From contig NZ_AUBU01000003.1 in the NCBI RefSeq assembly GCF_000429405.1, positions 248,001 to 312,000 of the forward strand: DNA of 64,000 nt, in the 5' to 3' direction. How positions within the stretch are numbered: the stretch's first letter is position 1; each line of letters begins with the position of its first letter. The notes beneath the pieces were generated by a model. That model did no database searches. It had not been told where the DNA came from and saw only the letters and a program-made list of their open reading frames with translations. Below, in pieces: positions 52,120 through 61,500 of this stretch. The translations under genes and the position numbers were made by a program. This DNA is from Algoriphagus marincola DSM 16067 (GTDB taxonomy: Bacteria > Bacteroidota > Bacteroidia > Cytophagales > Cyclobacteriaceae).

Positions 52120-52200
52120 AGGATTTTGGGTTGTAAAGCTACTAAATAAGGTTTTGGTTTAAAGACTAAGGGATAAATAGGGATTAAATATAAAACTTTC

Positions 52201-52216
52201 ATGCAAACGTATGCGT
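52201..52216. promoter_or_regulatory. LacI-type operator candidate upstream of xyl operon
   Basis: ATGCAAACGTATGCGT is an imperfect palindrome (12 of 16 positions symmetric) centred on a CpG, the form of LacI/GalR-family operators. It lies in the 112-bp gap between the aminotransferase stop and the symporter start, so a pentose-responsive repressor or activator could act here. Confidence 0.45.
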
Positions 52217-52231
52217 GCCCTATCACCATTT

Positions 52232-53065
52232 TCAAAGAGAATTTTTGTAAAAGGCCAAAAGGTAATCCGGGAGATCGGTTTGAAATGCTTTGGAACCAAT
52301 TTGTCCCAACATACTGATTCCAGTCACATTACTTACCCATAACCGGTCCGCTTTTAAAAGATCATCCATAGGAAATAGATCTTGGACAAAATCAATTCTT
52401 CTTTCCTCCAAAAAATCGAGGAAACTCCTACGCATCACTCCTCCGATACATCCGGATTCCAAGGAAGGAGTATAAATCTCCCCTCCTTTTTCCCAAAAAA
52501 TATTAGCGGCTCCTGCTTCAGCCACATTACCATGATTATCTAGGAGAATAATTTCATCCGCCCCATTTCTCTTTCTTTCCAAATTGGCCAAAACGTAAGG
52601 TATCCCATTCAAGGACTTACTTGAGGAAAAAATACTGGGGTTTAATCGAATTCTTTCAGAAATTATTGCTCTATGCTTAATAGCTGGAGCTCTATGAAAA
52701 TCAGAAATCTGAAGGACCTGAACCACATCAGATGATTCCGGAGTGTATTTTCCCTTTCCGGCCCTAATGACAGTCCAACGAAGACGGGATTCACTGTCCA
52801 GATTCAAAGATTGTATGAGCTGGAGTAGGCTATGCTCTTGCAGACCTGATACTGATAGTTCAAGGATTTCCATCCCATGTCTGAGTCTATCTAAATGAAA
52901 GTCGAAAAGCCTTATCTTTTCTCCATCCCAATACATCGTCTCGAATAAACCATCACCAAAACTCATGGCACGATTGGGTAAATCAATCTGACTTGCGAAA
53001 GACCAAGTATCAGATTCGGACATTTTTATAAAAATTGTATCGCTAGCGTTCATTAAACCGTTCAT
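52232..53065 (-). CDS. Class IV PLP-dependent aminotransferase
   Basis: 277 residues, class IV fold (branched-chain aminotransferase/aminodeoxychorismate lyase). Features: MSFGDGLFETMYWDGEKIRL, FDFHLDRLRHGMEILEL, the PLP Lys region SSSKSLNGIPYVLANLERK and LLDNHGNVAEAGAANIFWEK, then IYTPSLESGCIGGVMRRSFL. It is close to PabC-type lyases or small branched-chain transaminases, which sequence alone does not separate. Starts at 53065, 53053 or 53023 are all possible; the third, MSESDTWSF, is the nearest to the family norm. It diverges from sdaAB and is followed, 112 bp on, by the xyl operon. Confidence 0.88.
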   Translation of the reverse strand: MNGLMNASDTIFIKMSESDTWSFASQIDLPNRAMSFGDGLFETMYWDGEKIRLFDFHLDRLRHGMEILELSVSGLQEHSLLQLIQSLNLDSESRLRWTVIRAGKGKYTPESSDVVQVLQISDFHRAPAIKHRAIISERIRLNPSIFSSSKSLNGIPYVLANLERKRNGADEIILLDNHGNVAEAGAANIFWEKGGEIYTPSLESGCIGGVMRRSFLDFLEERRIDFVQDLFPMDDLLKADRLWVSNVTGISMLGQIGSKAFQTDLPDYLLAFYKNSL

Positions 53066-53217
53066 TTTCGAACATAAAATCCCACAACTTATTTAGACCT
53101 TTGTTAAATTTCGCCATTGATATAAAGATTTTTCTTCTAATTGACTAAATATTTACATTTTTGGACCGTCGAAATGATCCTAGCTTTCATTAGCATCATT
53201 ATTGACTATTTCGGGCA

Positions 53218-53895
53218 ATGGCAGGTAAAAGTAGTGTATTTGATATGATCGGGCCAGTCATGATTGGACCTTCTTCTTCCCATACCGCGGGTGTGGTCCG
53301 AATAGCTCGTGCTGCCATTCGGGTACTGGGGGAGACACCGGATCATGCAAGCATTGTCTTTTACAATTCCTTTGCGAGAACTTATGAAGGACATGGAAGC
53401 GACCGTGCGATTATTGGCGGATTGATGGATTTCAAAACTGATGATGAGCGAATTCGAGAAGCTTTAGATTTGGCAAAGTCAAGCGGCTTGACTTACCAGT
53501 TCAAATCCATCGGCAACTCCTCTGTTCATCATCCGAATACGATTAAGCTCAACCTCAAGAAAGGTGAAAAGTCTGTGGAGGTAGTTGGAGAAAGTCTCGG
53601 AGGTGGGCTCATCAACATTGCAGAAGTGGATGGATTTGTAGCCAATTTTTCGGCTCAGTTTCATACACTGATCATAAAGGCTCAGGATATTTCAGGAGCA
53701 ATTGCTTTTATATCTTCAGTCATCGCTCAGGAAAAAGCCAATATTGCTACCATGTCAGTTTCGAGAAAGGGAAAAAATGACCTAGCTTGCCATGTCATTG
53801 AGATGGACTCAGGGATTAAGGCACTTACCCTAGAATATCTCAAGTCGCTCTCTTGGGTAAAAGAATTAATCTACATTCCAGATATAGATTTATAG
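53218..53895 (+). CDS. sdaAB: L-serine ammonia-lyase, iron-sulfur-dependent, subunit beta
   Basis: 225 residues. The N-terminus MAGKSSVFDMIGPVMIGPSS followed by SHTAGVVRIARAA is the classic SdaAB opening, with ARTYEGHGSDRAIIGGLMDF next. A C-terminal ACT domain (about 145-225) has LIIKAQDISGAIAFISSVIA and is often the serine-sensing part. With the alpha subunit, which is not in the window, it converts L-serine to pyruvate and ammonia. It stands alone between the divergent aminotransferase and the TolC-like gene. Confidence 0.94.
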   Translation: MAGKSSVFDMIGPVMIGPSSSHTAGVVRIARAAIRVLGETPDHASIVFYNSFARTYEGHGSDRAIIGGLMDFKTDDERIREALDLAKSSGLTYQFKSIGNSSVHHPNTIKLNLKKGEKSVEVVGESLGGGLINIAEVDGFVANFSAQFHTLIIKAQDISGAIAFISSVIAQEKANIATMSVSRKGKNDLACHVIEMDSGIKALTLEYLKSLSWVKELIYIPDIDL

Positions 53896-53986
53896 AATAA
53901 AGTGAATTGAACCTATAAAAAATTTTAAACGCAACTTGCAACAAGCATCTGATTATAAACAGATTAACCAAAAAAAACTAAACCAA

Positions 53987-55324
53987 ATGAAGAAACTTTT
54001 ATTAGGTTTTGCATTAATGTTTGGAGCTTCTTTTGGAGTGAATGCACAAAACGCCGGTCCTTACGACCTGGAGACCGCTGTGACTATTGCTCTAGAGAAT
54101 AACCTAACTTTAAAGCGAAGCGAATTAAACCAACTTAATAACGAAGCAAACCTGCTAAGTACAAAAGGCAACCGCTACCCTACCCTTTCCACTGGTGCTA
54201 GTAGTGGTTTTAGATGGGGGCGTTCAATCAACCCTGTGACCAACTTGTTTGAAACTGAGAGAATTGGAAACATCAACCTTTCCATGAACTCAAACATGAC
54301 TCTTTTTGCTGCAGGAAGAATCAACAACACGATCAATCAAAACAAAGCGGATTTGGAAGCGGGTCAATTCAATATCGAGGCTACCCGAAACAATATCACC
54401 TTAAATACAATCAACCTATTTATCAATGTAGTTTTTAATAGAGAGCAGGTAAAAATCGCTGAGAATCAATTAGAAACTACCGAAGATCAACTTGCCCGTA
54501 CAACTACCTTGGTTGAAGCAGGTCAGTTGCCGATTTCAGATCAATTAGACCTAGAGGCTCAGAACGCTACCAATCAGCTCGAGGTGATCAATGCCAAAAA
54601 TGCTCTGCGAATTGCAAAATTGAACTTAGCACAAGCTATGCAGATTCCATTCACAGAGGAATTTGATATTGTAGATCCTGAGTTGGAGATAGATCAAAAC
54701 TTGATGGCAACGGAGACTCCAGCTATGATTTATGAAACTGCTGTAGAAATTATGCCTGAAATTGCAGCTGCTGAGAAAGCAATCGAAAGTGCTGAATATG
54801 GTGTAAAATCGGCAAAAGGAGCCTTCTATCCATCTCTTGGACTTGGTGCAAATATTTTCTCAAACTACGTAGACCGGGTTTTTGGTACGGAAAGACCAGG
54901 CTTTGGGGAACAGATCGAGAATAACCTTTCTCAATCCTTGAACCTTAGCTTGAATATCCCAATCTTCACACAGTTCAACAATAAAGCTTCCTTACAAAGA
55001 GCGCGCGTTTCGCGCCAAATCGCCGAGGTGGCAGAATTGGAAGCCAAGAACCAATTGAGACAGGATATTGAAACAGCTTACAATCAGGCGCTCGCTGCTA
55101 GACTTTCCTACGAAGCTTCGCAGACAAGAGTAGAAAGCCTTGGAGAAAGCTTCCGAATTGCTCAGCAACGATTCGATCTGGGCGCTATCAATTCGGTAGA
55201 TTTCCAAGTTGCTCAGACTAACTTCTTCAATGCCCAAGCGGATCTACTAAATGCTAAATACACTTACATTTTCCGAGTGAAAGTTCTTGACTTTTACCTA
55301 GGTAACCCCATCAACCTAAACTAA
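53987..55324 (+). CDS. TolC-family outer-membrane efflux protein
   Basis: 445 residues from the ATG at 53987, which gives a signal peptide (MKKLLLGFALMFGASFGVNA); the frame is open 51 bp further with a TTG start. Two long coiled-coil hairpin repeats follow: LETAVTIALENNLTLKRSEL, NTINLFINVVFNREQVKIAE and LAQAMQIPFTEEFD, then a second set with AYNQALAARLSYEASQTRVE and AQQRFDLGAINSVDFQVAQT. It forms the outer-membrane channel of a tripartite exporter. A HlyD-type adaptor starts 3 bp after its stop. Confidence 0.93.
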   Translation: MKKLLLGFALMFGASFGVNAQNAGPYDLETAVTIALENNLTLKRSELNQLNNEANLLSTKGNRYPTLSTGASSGFRWGRSINPVTNLFETERIGNINLSMNSNMTLFAAGRINNTINQNKADLEAGQFNIEATRNNITLNTINLFINVVFNREQVKIAENQLETTEDQLARTTTLVEAGQLPISDQLDLEAQNATNQLEVINAKNALRIAKLNLAQAMQIPFTEEFDIVDPELEIDQNLMATETPAMIYETAVEIMPEIAAAEKAIESAEYGVKSAKGAFYPSLGLGANIFSNYVDRVFGTERPGFGEQIENNLSQSLNLSLNIPIFTQFNNKASLQRARVSRQIAEVAELEAKNQLRQDIETAYNQALAARLSYEASQTRVESLGESFRIAQQRFDLGAINSVDFQVAQTNFFNAQADLLNAKYTYIFRVKVLDFYLGNPINLN

Positions 55325-55327
55325 ACC

Positions 55328-56647
55328 ATGGCTACTAAAAAATCCAACAAATCACTCTATTACCTCCTTGGCGTAGTCGCCTTGATTATTGTTTTTGCAA
55401 TCATTGCTAAATCTGCCGGATGGATTGGCGGAGAAAGAACTACTTCCGTACAAACCGCAAAAGCTAAGAAAACCAAGATTATCGAGAAGGTCTCTGCATC
55501 AGGAGAGATTCAACCAGAAATCGAAGTAAATCTTAGCCCGGATGTCGCTGGAGAGATCATTGAACTTAATGTCGCAGAAGGAGATTCTGTGGAAATGGGT
55601 AAGCTTTTGGTGAAAATCCGCCCTGATAACTTTATCTCTGCACTTGACAGATCCAGAGCAAACCTGAATCAGCAGCAAGCTAACCTTGCGCAAGCAAGGG
55701 CTAGTCTTCAAAGAGCAGAAGCACAATTTACCCAAAGCGAGCTAAACTTCAATCGTCAAAAGGTCCTTTTCGAGCAAAAGGCTATCTCAGAAGCTGATTA
55801 TGAGCAGGCTGAAGCAAACTACATTTCTTCCCAAAAGGATTTGGAAGCTGCCAAGCAAAATGTAGTTGCTGCAGAATTTATCGTGAAAAGTTCGCAGGCA
55901 ACCGTCAACGAAGCAGCTGAAAACCTCCGACTGACCAATGTTTACTCTCCTGTTTCGGGAATCGTATCCAATCTTCTTGTCGAAAAAGGTGAGCGTGTTG
56001 TAGGTACGCAGCAGATGGCAGGTACAGAAATGTTGACTATTGCTGACTTGACCAAAATGGAAGTCCGAGTAGATGTAAATGAAAATGATATTGTCCGTCT
56101 AGCCAAAGGAGATACCACAATCATTGAAGTGGACGCTTATTCTTTCTCAGGAAAGAATTTCAAAGGAGTAGTGACAAGCATCGCTAATACTGCCAATCAA
56201 AAAGCTTCGGCTGATGCGGTAACTGAATTTGAGGTGAAAATCAGAATCCTCAACTCCTCATATGCTGACCTAGTTGCTGAAGGAAATCGCTATCCATTCC
56301 GACCTGGAATGACGGCATCTGTAGAAATTATCACAACTGAAAAGTCTGATGTTCTTTCAGTCCCACTTTCGGCCGTGACTACAAGAGAAAGCGAATTGGA
56401 TACCCTATCTGATGGAACTACCCGCATGAAGGAACTCATTTTCGTGGTAGAAAATGGCACTGCCAAAATGCGTACTATTAAAACAGGTATTTCTGACTAC
56501 CAAAACATTGAGGTATTGGAAGGACTTTCAGAAGGCGAGGAAGTTATTTCAGGTCCCTACTTCACTGTCAGTAAAGAATTGAAAGATGGTGATAAAGTAG
56601 AAGTAACAAAAGCCCCTGCAATGGGCGAAAGTATCGCAGAGAATTAA
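55328..56647 (+). CDS. RND/ABC efflux periplasmic adaptor (HlyD family)
   Basis: 439 residues with one N-terminal membrane helix (LYYLLGVVALIIVFAIIAKS). A lipoyl-like half (SASGEIQPEIEVNLSPDVAG), an alpha-helical hairpin rich in Gln/Ala (about 95-185), and beta-barrel/membrane-proximal domains with YSPVSGIVSNLLVEKGERVV and LPVLSVPLSAVTTRES-like segment follow. It links an inner-membrane pump with the TolC channel encoded 3 bp upstream. No pump gene follows; instead a long hairpin (56664-56730) closes the operon. The inner-membrane partner must be encoded elsewhere. Confidence 0.92.
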   Translation: MATKKSNKSLYYLLGVVALIIVFAIIAKSAGWIGGERTTSVQTAKAKKTKIIEKVSASGEIQPEIEVNLSPDVAGEIIELNVAEGDSVEMGKLLVKIRPDNFISALDRSRANLNQQQANLAQARASLQRAEAQFTQSELNFNRQKVLFEQKAISEADYEQAEANYISSQKDLEAAKQNVVAAEFIVKSSQATVNEAAENLRLTNVYSPVSGIVSNLLVEKGERVVGTQQMAGTEMLTIADLTKMEVRVDVNENDIVRLAKGDTTIIEVDAYSFSGKNFKGVVTSIANTANQKASADAVTEFEVKIRILNSSYADLVAEGNRYPFRPGMTASVEIITTEKSDVLSVPLSAVTTRESELDTLSDGTTRMKELIFVVENGTAKMRTIKTGISDYQNIEVLEGLSEGEEVISGPYFTVSKELKDGDKVEVTKAPAMGESIAEN

Positions 56648-56663
56648 TTCTAGATCTTTTTTC

Positions 56664-56730
56664 AAAAAGCTTTCTTTCGAAAGTCTATCGGGAAAAACCC
56701 TTCATTTAGACTCTAGAAAGAAAGCTTTTT
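56664..56730 (+). terminator. Long terminator-like hairpin after the efflux operon
   Basis: AAAAAGCTTTCTTTC and GAAAGAAAGCTTTTT form a perfect 15-bp stem with an inner AGTCTA/TAGACT stem and a GGG/CCC tip, followed by a T-run on the plus strand. Confidence 0.8.
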
Positions 56731-56859
56731 TATTTCCCTCCTTAGCACCCAACCGAACTTTTTCAGCGGATATTTTTTTATGAATTTGTGTGATTTGATA
56801 CAATTTATTTATCTCATAAGAGTCACCTTTACCAGCTAGATTGATTTTCATTTTTAACT

Positions 56860-59100
56860 ATGGAGCAAAGTACCCTCGACAAACCAAGCATAACACGCAT
56901 TTTCCCCGTAACGGGAATGACTTGTGCTGCCTGTGCTTCCAGCGTAGAAACTATTTTGAGCTATACCGATGGGGTAGTTTCGGCCGCAGTCAATTTTGCA
57001 AGCAATACAGTAAAAGTCGAATTTGAAGAGGGTATTGATCCACAGCAGCTTCATGAGGCTTTAGCAGATGTTGGCTATGGTCTGATCATTTCTGACAAAA
57101 AGGTACAAGACAGTGTGGAGGAAGCTCAGGCCGAGCAATATCAAAAAATCAAAAAGCAAACGATCGGAGCAGCCATTCTCAGCATTCCTGTTTTCTTACT
57201 GGGAATGTTTTTTATGGATTGGCTACCGGGAAGGTGGATCAGTCTTGTTTTGACCATTCCAGTCCTTTTCTATTTTGGTTCTCACTTTTTTGTCAATGCA
57301 TGGAAACAGTCAAAAAGTAGAAAGGCCAACATGGATACCCTGGTTGCTCTATCCACTGGAATCGCATTTATCTTTAGTAGCTTCAATACCATTTTTCCTC
57401 AAGTCCTCAGAAATCAGGGACTTGTACCACATGTGTATTTTGAAGCTGCGGTGGTGATTATCACTTTTATTTCCTTCGGAAAACTCCTGGAGGAACGCGC
57501 CAAATCCAGTACTTCTGCCTCATTAAAAAAGCTGATCGGACTTCAGCCTAAAACACTTACAAGACTGCGTGGAGAAAAATCCGAAGAAATCCCAATCGAA
57601 GAAGTCCAAAAGACAGATGTTATTTTGGTCAAGCCCGGTGAAAAAATCCCTGTGGATGGTCAAGTAATGGAAGGAGTGTCTTTCGTGGATGAAAGTATGA
57701 TTTCGGGAGAACCAATCCCAGTAGAAAAGAAATCCGGAGATGAACTTTTTGCTGGCACGATCAATCAAAATGGGAGTCTTCAACTTCAAGCCACGGCCGT
57801 AGGCTCTGAAACTATCCTTTCACAGATCATTCAGCGAGTTCAGGAAGCTCAAGGAAGCAAGGCTCCGGTACAAAAATTGGTCGATAAAATAGCCGGAATC
57901 TTCGTTCCCACAGTGATGGGTATTTCGATTTTAACCTTTATCATTTGGATGGTTTTTGGTGGTGAGAATGCACTTACGCAAGGAATATTAGCATCCATTG
58001 CCGTTTTGGTGATTGCCTGTCCATGTGCACTAGGTCTAGCGACCCCAACCGCAGTCATGGTGGGAATGGGAAAAGGAGCAGAAAACAATATTTTGATCCG
58101 CGATGCGGAAAGTCTCGAGCTTGCTCATCAGGTAGATGCGATTATTTTGGATAAAACCGGAACCATTACCCAAGGCAAGCCTGAGGTCCAAAACGTAAAA
58201 TGGGACAATGATTTGGATCCGCAAGAGCTAAATAGACTTTCTGGAGCATTACTTGCAATGGAATCCCAATCCGAGCATCCTCTAGCTAAAGCTATTACTA
58301 AGAATCTGCAGGAAAAAGGAATCAAATCCCAAAAAGTAGAAAACTTCCAAAATCTCTCAGGTCGTGGAATTCAGGCTTTCTTTGAGGGTAAAAAGTTACT
58401 GATTGGAAATCAGAGTTACATTCATGAAAATGGTATCGAAATCCCCGAAGCATTCACTGATTTTTCAAAAGAAGCGATGCTTGACGGAAGTTCTACCATT
58501 CATTTTGCAGATGAAGAAAGAGTCCTTGCTATTTTCAATATAGCCGATCAGGTTAAAGAGGGTTCTCTTGAAGCTATCAAAACTCTCCAAAAGGACGGGA
58601 TTGAAGTTCACATGCTGACAGGAGATCAACAGAGTGCTGCTGAGAAAATCGCAAAAAGTACCGGAATCAAGCATTTTAAGGCAGGAGTACTTCCTTCTGA
58701 GAAAGGCGAATATGTGGAAATGCTGAAATCCCAAGGCAAAAAAGTGGCCATGGTTGGCGATGGCATCAATGACTCGGAGGCACTAGCCCGAGCAGATGTA
58801 AGTATCGCAATGGGCCATGGATCGGATGTGGCCATGGATGTGGCAAAAATCACGCTCATCACCTCCGATCTTAGAAAAATCCCCCAAGCAATCCACCTTT
58901 CTAAGTTGACAGTCAAAGGAATCCGGCAAAACCTGTTTTGGGCATTTATCTACAATGTAATCGGTATCCCGATCGCTGCCGGCTTGCTCTATCCGATCAA
59001 TGGATTTATGCTTGACCCGATGATTGCAGGAGCAGCCATGGCTTTCAGTTCAGTATCCGTGGTGGGGAATAGCCTTTTGCTAAAGAGGAAATCGCTCTAA
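56860..59100 (+). CDS. copA: Copper-translocating P1B-type ATPase
   Basis: 746 residues. An N-terminal HMA domain (about 10-80) has the Cu-binding [17 protein letters not shown]. Eight membrane helices include the metal-site [20 protein letters not shown] (CPC). The actuator loop is [20 protein letters not shown] (TGE variant SGEP), the phosphorylation site [16 protein letters not shown], and the hinge is [20 protein letters not shown]. It exports Cu+ from the cytoplasm. No copper chaperone or regulator gene is adjacent, and the upstream gap holds the efflux terminator. Confidence 0.96.
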   Translation: MEQSTLDKPSITRIFPVTGMTCAACASSVETILSYTDGVVSAAVNFASNTVKVEFEEGIDPQQLHEALADVGYGLIISDKKVQDSVEEAQAEQYQKIKKQTIGAAILSIPVFLLGMFFMDWLPGRWISLVLTIPVLFYFGSHFFVNAWKQSKSRKANMDTLVALSTGIAFIFSSFNTIFPQVLRNQGLVPHVYFEAAVVIITFISFGKLLEERAKSSTSASLKKLIGLQPKTLTRLRGEKSEEIPIEEVQKTDVILVKPGEKIPVDGQVMEGVSFVDESMISGEPIPVEKKSGDELFAGTINQNGSLQLQATAVGSETILSQIIQRVQEAQGSKAPVQKLVDKIAGIFVPTVMGISILTFIIWMVFGGENALTQGILASIAVLVIACPCALGLATPTAVMVGMGKGAENNILIRDAESLELAHQVDAIILDKTGTITQGKPEVQNVKWDNDLDPQELNRLSGALLAMESQSEHPLAKAITKNLQEKGIKSQKVENFQNLSGRGIQAFFEGKKLLIGNQSYIHENGIEIPEAFTDFSKEAMLDGSSTIHFADEERVLAIFNIADQVKEGSLEAIKTLQKDGIEVHMLTGDQQSAAEKIAKSTGIKHFKAGVLPSEKGEYVEMLKSQGKKVAMVGDGINDSEALARADVSIAMGHGSDVAMDVAKITLITSDLRKIPQAIHLSKLTVKGIRQNLFWAFIYNVIGIPIAAGLLYPINGFMLDPMIAGAAMAFSSVSVVGNSLLLKRKSL

Positions 59101-59177
59101 AGTTTGTTAAGTGAAAACTTGTTAAGGATTGTAGCATATATTTTGCAATCTCTGTTCTGAATTAAAATCCAAGAACT

Positions 59178-59870
59178 ATGAATAAATTAATTCTATCATT
59201 TTTCACCTCCATTTTGATTCTAAGTGCTTTCTCCGCGACAGCACAGCAAATGGAAAATATTCCCATCATCGAGGTGATCGGGACTGCCAGCAGAAGTACA
59301 GCGCCTGATCAGGCTACATTCAATATCCTTTTAGAGGAAAAAGCCATGAATGTGCCCACAGCCACAGGCGTATTGAATACCAAGACAAAAAACCTCGCCG
59401 ATGCCCTAAAAAAGGCCAGAATCAAGGACTATAAACTAGTGGCAGACAATTATTCTGTCAACGTCAATCGGGTAAAGCGCGGCAATTCCCTACAGGACAG
59501 CGGATTTGTGGCTAGGCAATCCTTAAGAGTAGTTACAACCAGTCAAAATGAAGACTTGCAAAAAATCTCAGAAGCCATCCAATCAGCGGGAGATATGAGT
59601 TATCAACTACGATTTGAGCTTTCCGAAGAACTCCAAAAATCACTGGAAAATACCCTGATCACCGAGGCACTAAGAGACGCTCAATCCAGAGCGAGATTGA
59701 TTGCGGAGACTTTGGGAATTGCATCCATTCGTGTCCATCATGTTACTTTCGAACAGGATCTTCAAAAAGGCATTCGAATGATGTTGGGCGACTCGGAAAG
59801 CAGCCCAATGCTTATAGCCCCTGATAATCAGGATATTTCAAAAAGAGTATACGTGAAATATACCTATTGA
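59178..59870 (+). CDS. Exported SIMPL (DUF541) protein
   Basis: 230 residues with a signal peptide (MNKLILSFFTSILILSAFSA). The SIMPL domain is recognised from IIEVIGTASRSTAPDQATFN, the alpha/beta repeats with KNLADALKKARIKDYKLVAD and the C-terminal ALRDAQSRARLIAETLGIAS. This domain is named from mouse SIMPL and bacterial BP26-like proteins and has no set enzymatic role. It is probably periplasmic. It converges with the arginine decarboxylase gene, with a shared hairpin in between. Confidence 0.9.
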   Translation: MNKLILSFFTSILILSAFSATAQQMENIPIIEVIGTASRSTAPDQATFNILLEEKAMNVPTATGVLNTKTKNLADALKKARIKDYKLVADNYSVNVNRVKRGNSLQDSGFVARQSLRVVTTSQNEDLQKISEAIQSAGDMSYQLRFELSEELQKSLENTLITEALRDAQSRARLIAETLGIASIRVHHVTFEQDLQKGIRMMLGDSESSPMLIAPDNQDISKRVYVKYTY

Positions 59871-59879
59871 TAAAAAGCG

Positions 59880-59906
59880 AGGTCTTGGGTTAATACCCCA
59901 AGACCT
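59880..59906 (-). terminator. Terminator hairpin at the speA 3' end
   Basis: AGGTCTTGGG (59880-59889) pairs perfectly with CCCAAGACCT (59897-59906), followed on the minus strand by TCGCTTTTT-like T-rich sequence. The speA stop codon lies in the loop; it also separates the convergent SIMPL gene. Confidence 0.8.
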
Positions 59907-61278
59907 TTAGCATACTTTCTTGTGTTTGATCCTCCGCAAAAAGGCGGTGAGTTACTTTTCCATTTTCATCACGATCAATCAACACATGCTTCGGCGCAGG
60001 AATCAGGCAATGCTGAATTCCCCCATACCCACCAAGTGATTCCTGATAAGCACCCGTGTGGAAGAATCCAATGTATTGCTTTTTCCCTTTTTGAACTTTA
60101 GGAAGATAAATATTAAACTGATGCGCCTCTGAGTTGTAATAGTCCATGCTATCACAAGTCAGACCTCCAAGTGAGATATTGTGATATTCTTCATCCCAGT
60201 TATTCACTGCGAGCATGATGTATTTTTGATTAAGTCCCCAGCTATCAGGCAATTGCGTGATAAAGGACCCATCGATCATATACCACAGCTCCTTATCATT
60301 TTGTAGCTTTTCATCCAAAATAGAATAAAGAACTGCCCCACTCTCCCCTACTGTATAGCTACCAAATTCAGTGAAAATATTCGGCTCGGTAGTGTTGTTT
60401 TTGGCGCACATCCATTTGATGTTCTTGACGATTTGATCTGCCATGTATTGGTAATCATAGTCAAAAAAGACATTGGTCTTGATCGGCCAACCGCCTCCAA
60501 TATCCATAGTATCAAGACTTGGAGCGATTTTTTTCAAATCTACATACTTCTGAATAAAGCGAGTTAATTCAGACCAATAGTATGCCGTATCCCTTATTCC
60601 TGAATTGATAAAAAAGTGCAGCATTTTCAGGCTCACCAAGGGGTGCTCTTTGATTTTCTCCTCGTAAAGCTTGATGATATCATTGTAACGAACTCCCAAT
60701 CGGGAAGTGTAGAATCCAAACTTTGGCTCCTCATCAGCAGCAATTCGAATTCCTACCTGAAATGGCACTTTCACATGCTCCAAATAGTAATCGATCTCAC
60801 TTAGATTATCTAGAATCGGCACGCAGTTTTTGAATCCGTCATTGAGCAATTCGGTGATGTATTGCTTATACAAATCCCGCTTGTACCCATTACAGATAAT
60901 AAAGGTATCCTTGGTGATTTTTCCACGCTCAAATAAAGTTCGCACAAGCGGAATATCGAAAGTGGAAGAGGTTTCGATATGAATATCATTTTTCAACGCC
61001 TCATCCAATACAAAGCTGAAATGCGAAGATTTGGTACAATAGCAATAAGTATAATTCCCCTTGTAATCATGCGTTTTCATCGCATTTCCAAAGTAAGACT
61101 TAGCGTTTTGAATGCTTTCAGAAATCTTTGGAAGATAGGTCAGTTTGAGCGGTGTTCCGTAGGTTTCAATTATCTCCATCAAGTTGACCCCATTGAAGAA
61201 AAGTTGGTTGTTTTCTACATGGAATTCCTTGGTAGGAAAGTCAAAAGTCTGTTGAATGAGGTCTATATAACGATTCAT
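59890..61278 (-). CDS. speA: Arginine decarboxylase (alanine-racemase-fold, PLP)
   Basis: 462 residues. The PLP Lys is in YTYCYCTKSSHFSFVLDEAL, followed by DIHIETSSTFDIPLVRTLFE, LKMLHFFINSGIRDTAYYWS and the glycine-rich LDTMDIGGGWPIKT. The second-subunit catalytic Cys is in LTCDSMDYYNSEAHQF, and GFFHTGAYQESLGGYGGIQH ends the C-terminal domain. It resembles the shorter decarboxylase of Bacteroidota rather than the roughly 630-residue enterobacterial SpeA. It makes agmatine, or another diamine precursor, for polyamine synthesis. It diverges from an arginase across a 222-bp gap. Confidence 0.9.
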   Translation of the reverse strand: MNRYIDLIQQTFDFPTKEFHVENNQLFFNGVNLMEIIETYGTPLKLTYLPKISESIQNAKSYFGNAMKTHDYKGNYTYCYCTKSSHFSFVLDEALKNDIHIETSSTFDIPLVRTLFERGKITKDTFIICNGYKRDLYKQYITELLNDGFKNCVPILDNLSEIDYYLEHVKVPFQVGIRIAADEEPKFGFYTSRLGVRYNDIIKLYEEKIKEHPLVSLKMLHFFINSGIRDTAYYWSELTRFIQKYVDLKKIAPSLDTMDIGGGWPIKTNVFFDYDYQYMADQIVKNIKWMCAKNNTTEPNIFTEFGSYTVGESGAVLYSILDEKLQNDKELWYMIDGSFITQLPDSWGLNQKYIMLAVNNWDEEYHNISLGGLTCDSMDYYNSEAHQFNIYLPKVQKGKKQYIGFFHTGAYQESLGGYGGIQHCLIPAPKHVLIDRDENGKVTHRLFAEDQTQESMLKVLGY

Positions 61279-61463
61279 TTTTAAATATTTTCTTCTTTAC
61301 AAAACTGCCACAAAATTTGGGGAATCCCATGAATTTTCAAAAACAAAGGTGCTCCCATTATATATAATTTATTTAATACTGCTTGTGTTTGAATTCCTCA
61401 GCTTCATTGGGCATCTCAATTGCCAAATAGCGGGATAAGCTAGATTCCTTAGAGTATATTAAG

Positions 61464-61471
61464 TACTTTTG
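61464..61471 (+). promoter_or_regulatory. -7 box before arginase gene
   Basis: TACTTTTG matches TAnnTTTG and would start transcription about 23 nt before the arginase ATG. No clear -33 TTG is seen. Confidence 0.35.
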
Positions 61472-61500
61472 CAAGCTGAAAATAACCCACCCAAAATACC

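Noticed and set aside
53936..53986. TTG-initiated extension of the TolC-family gene
   Set aside because: The ATG at 53987 leads directly into a good signal peptide.
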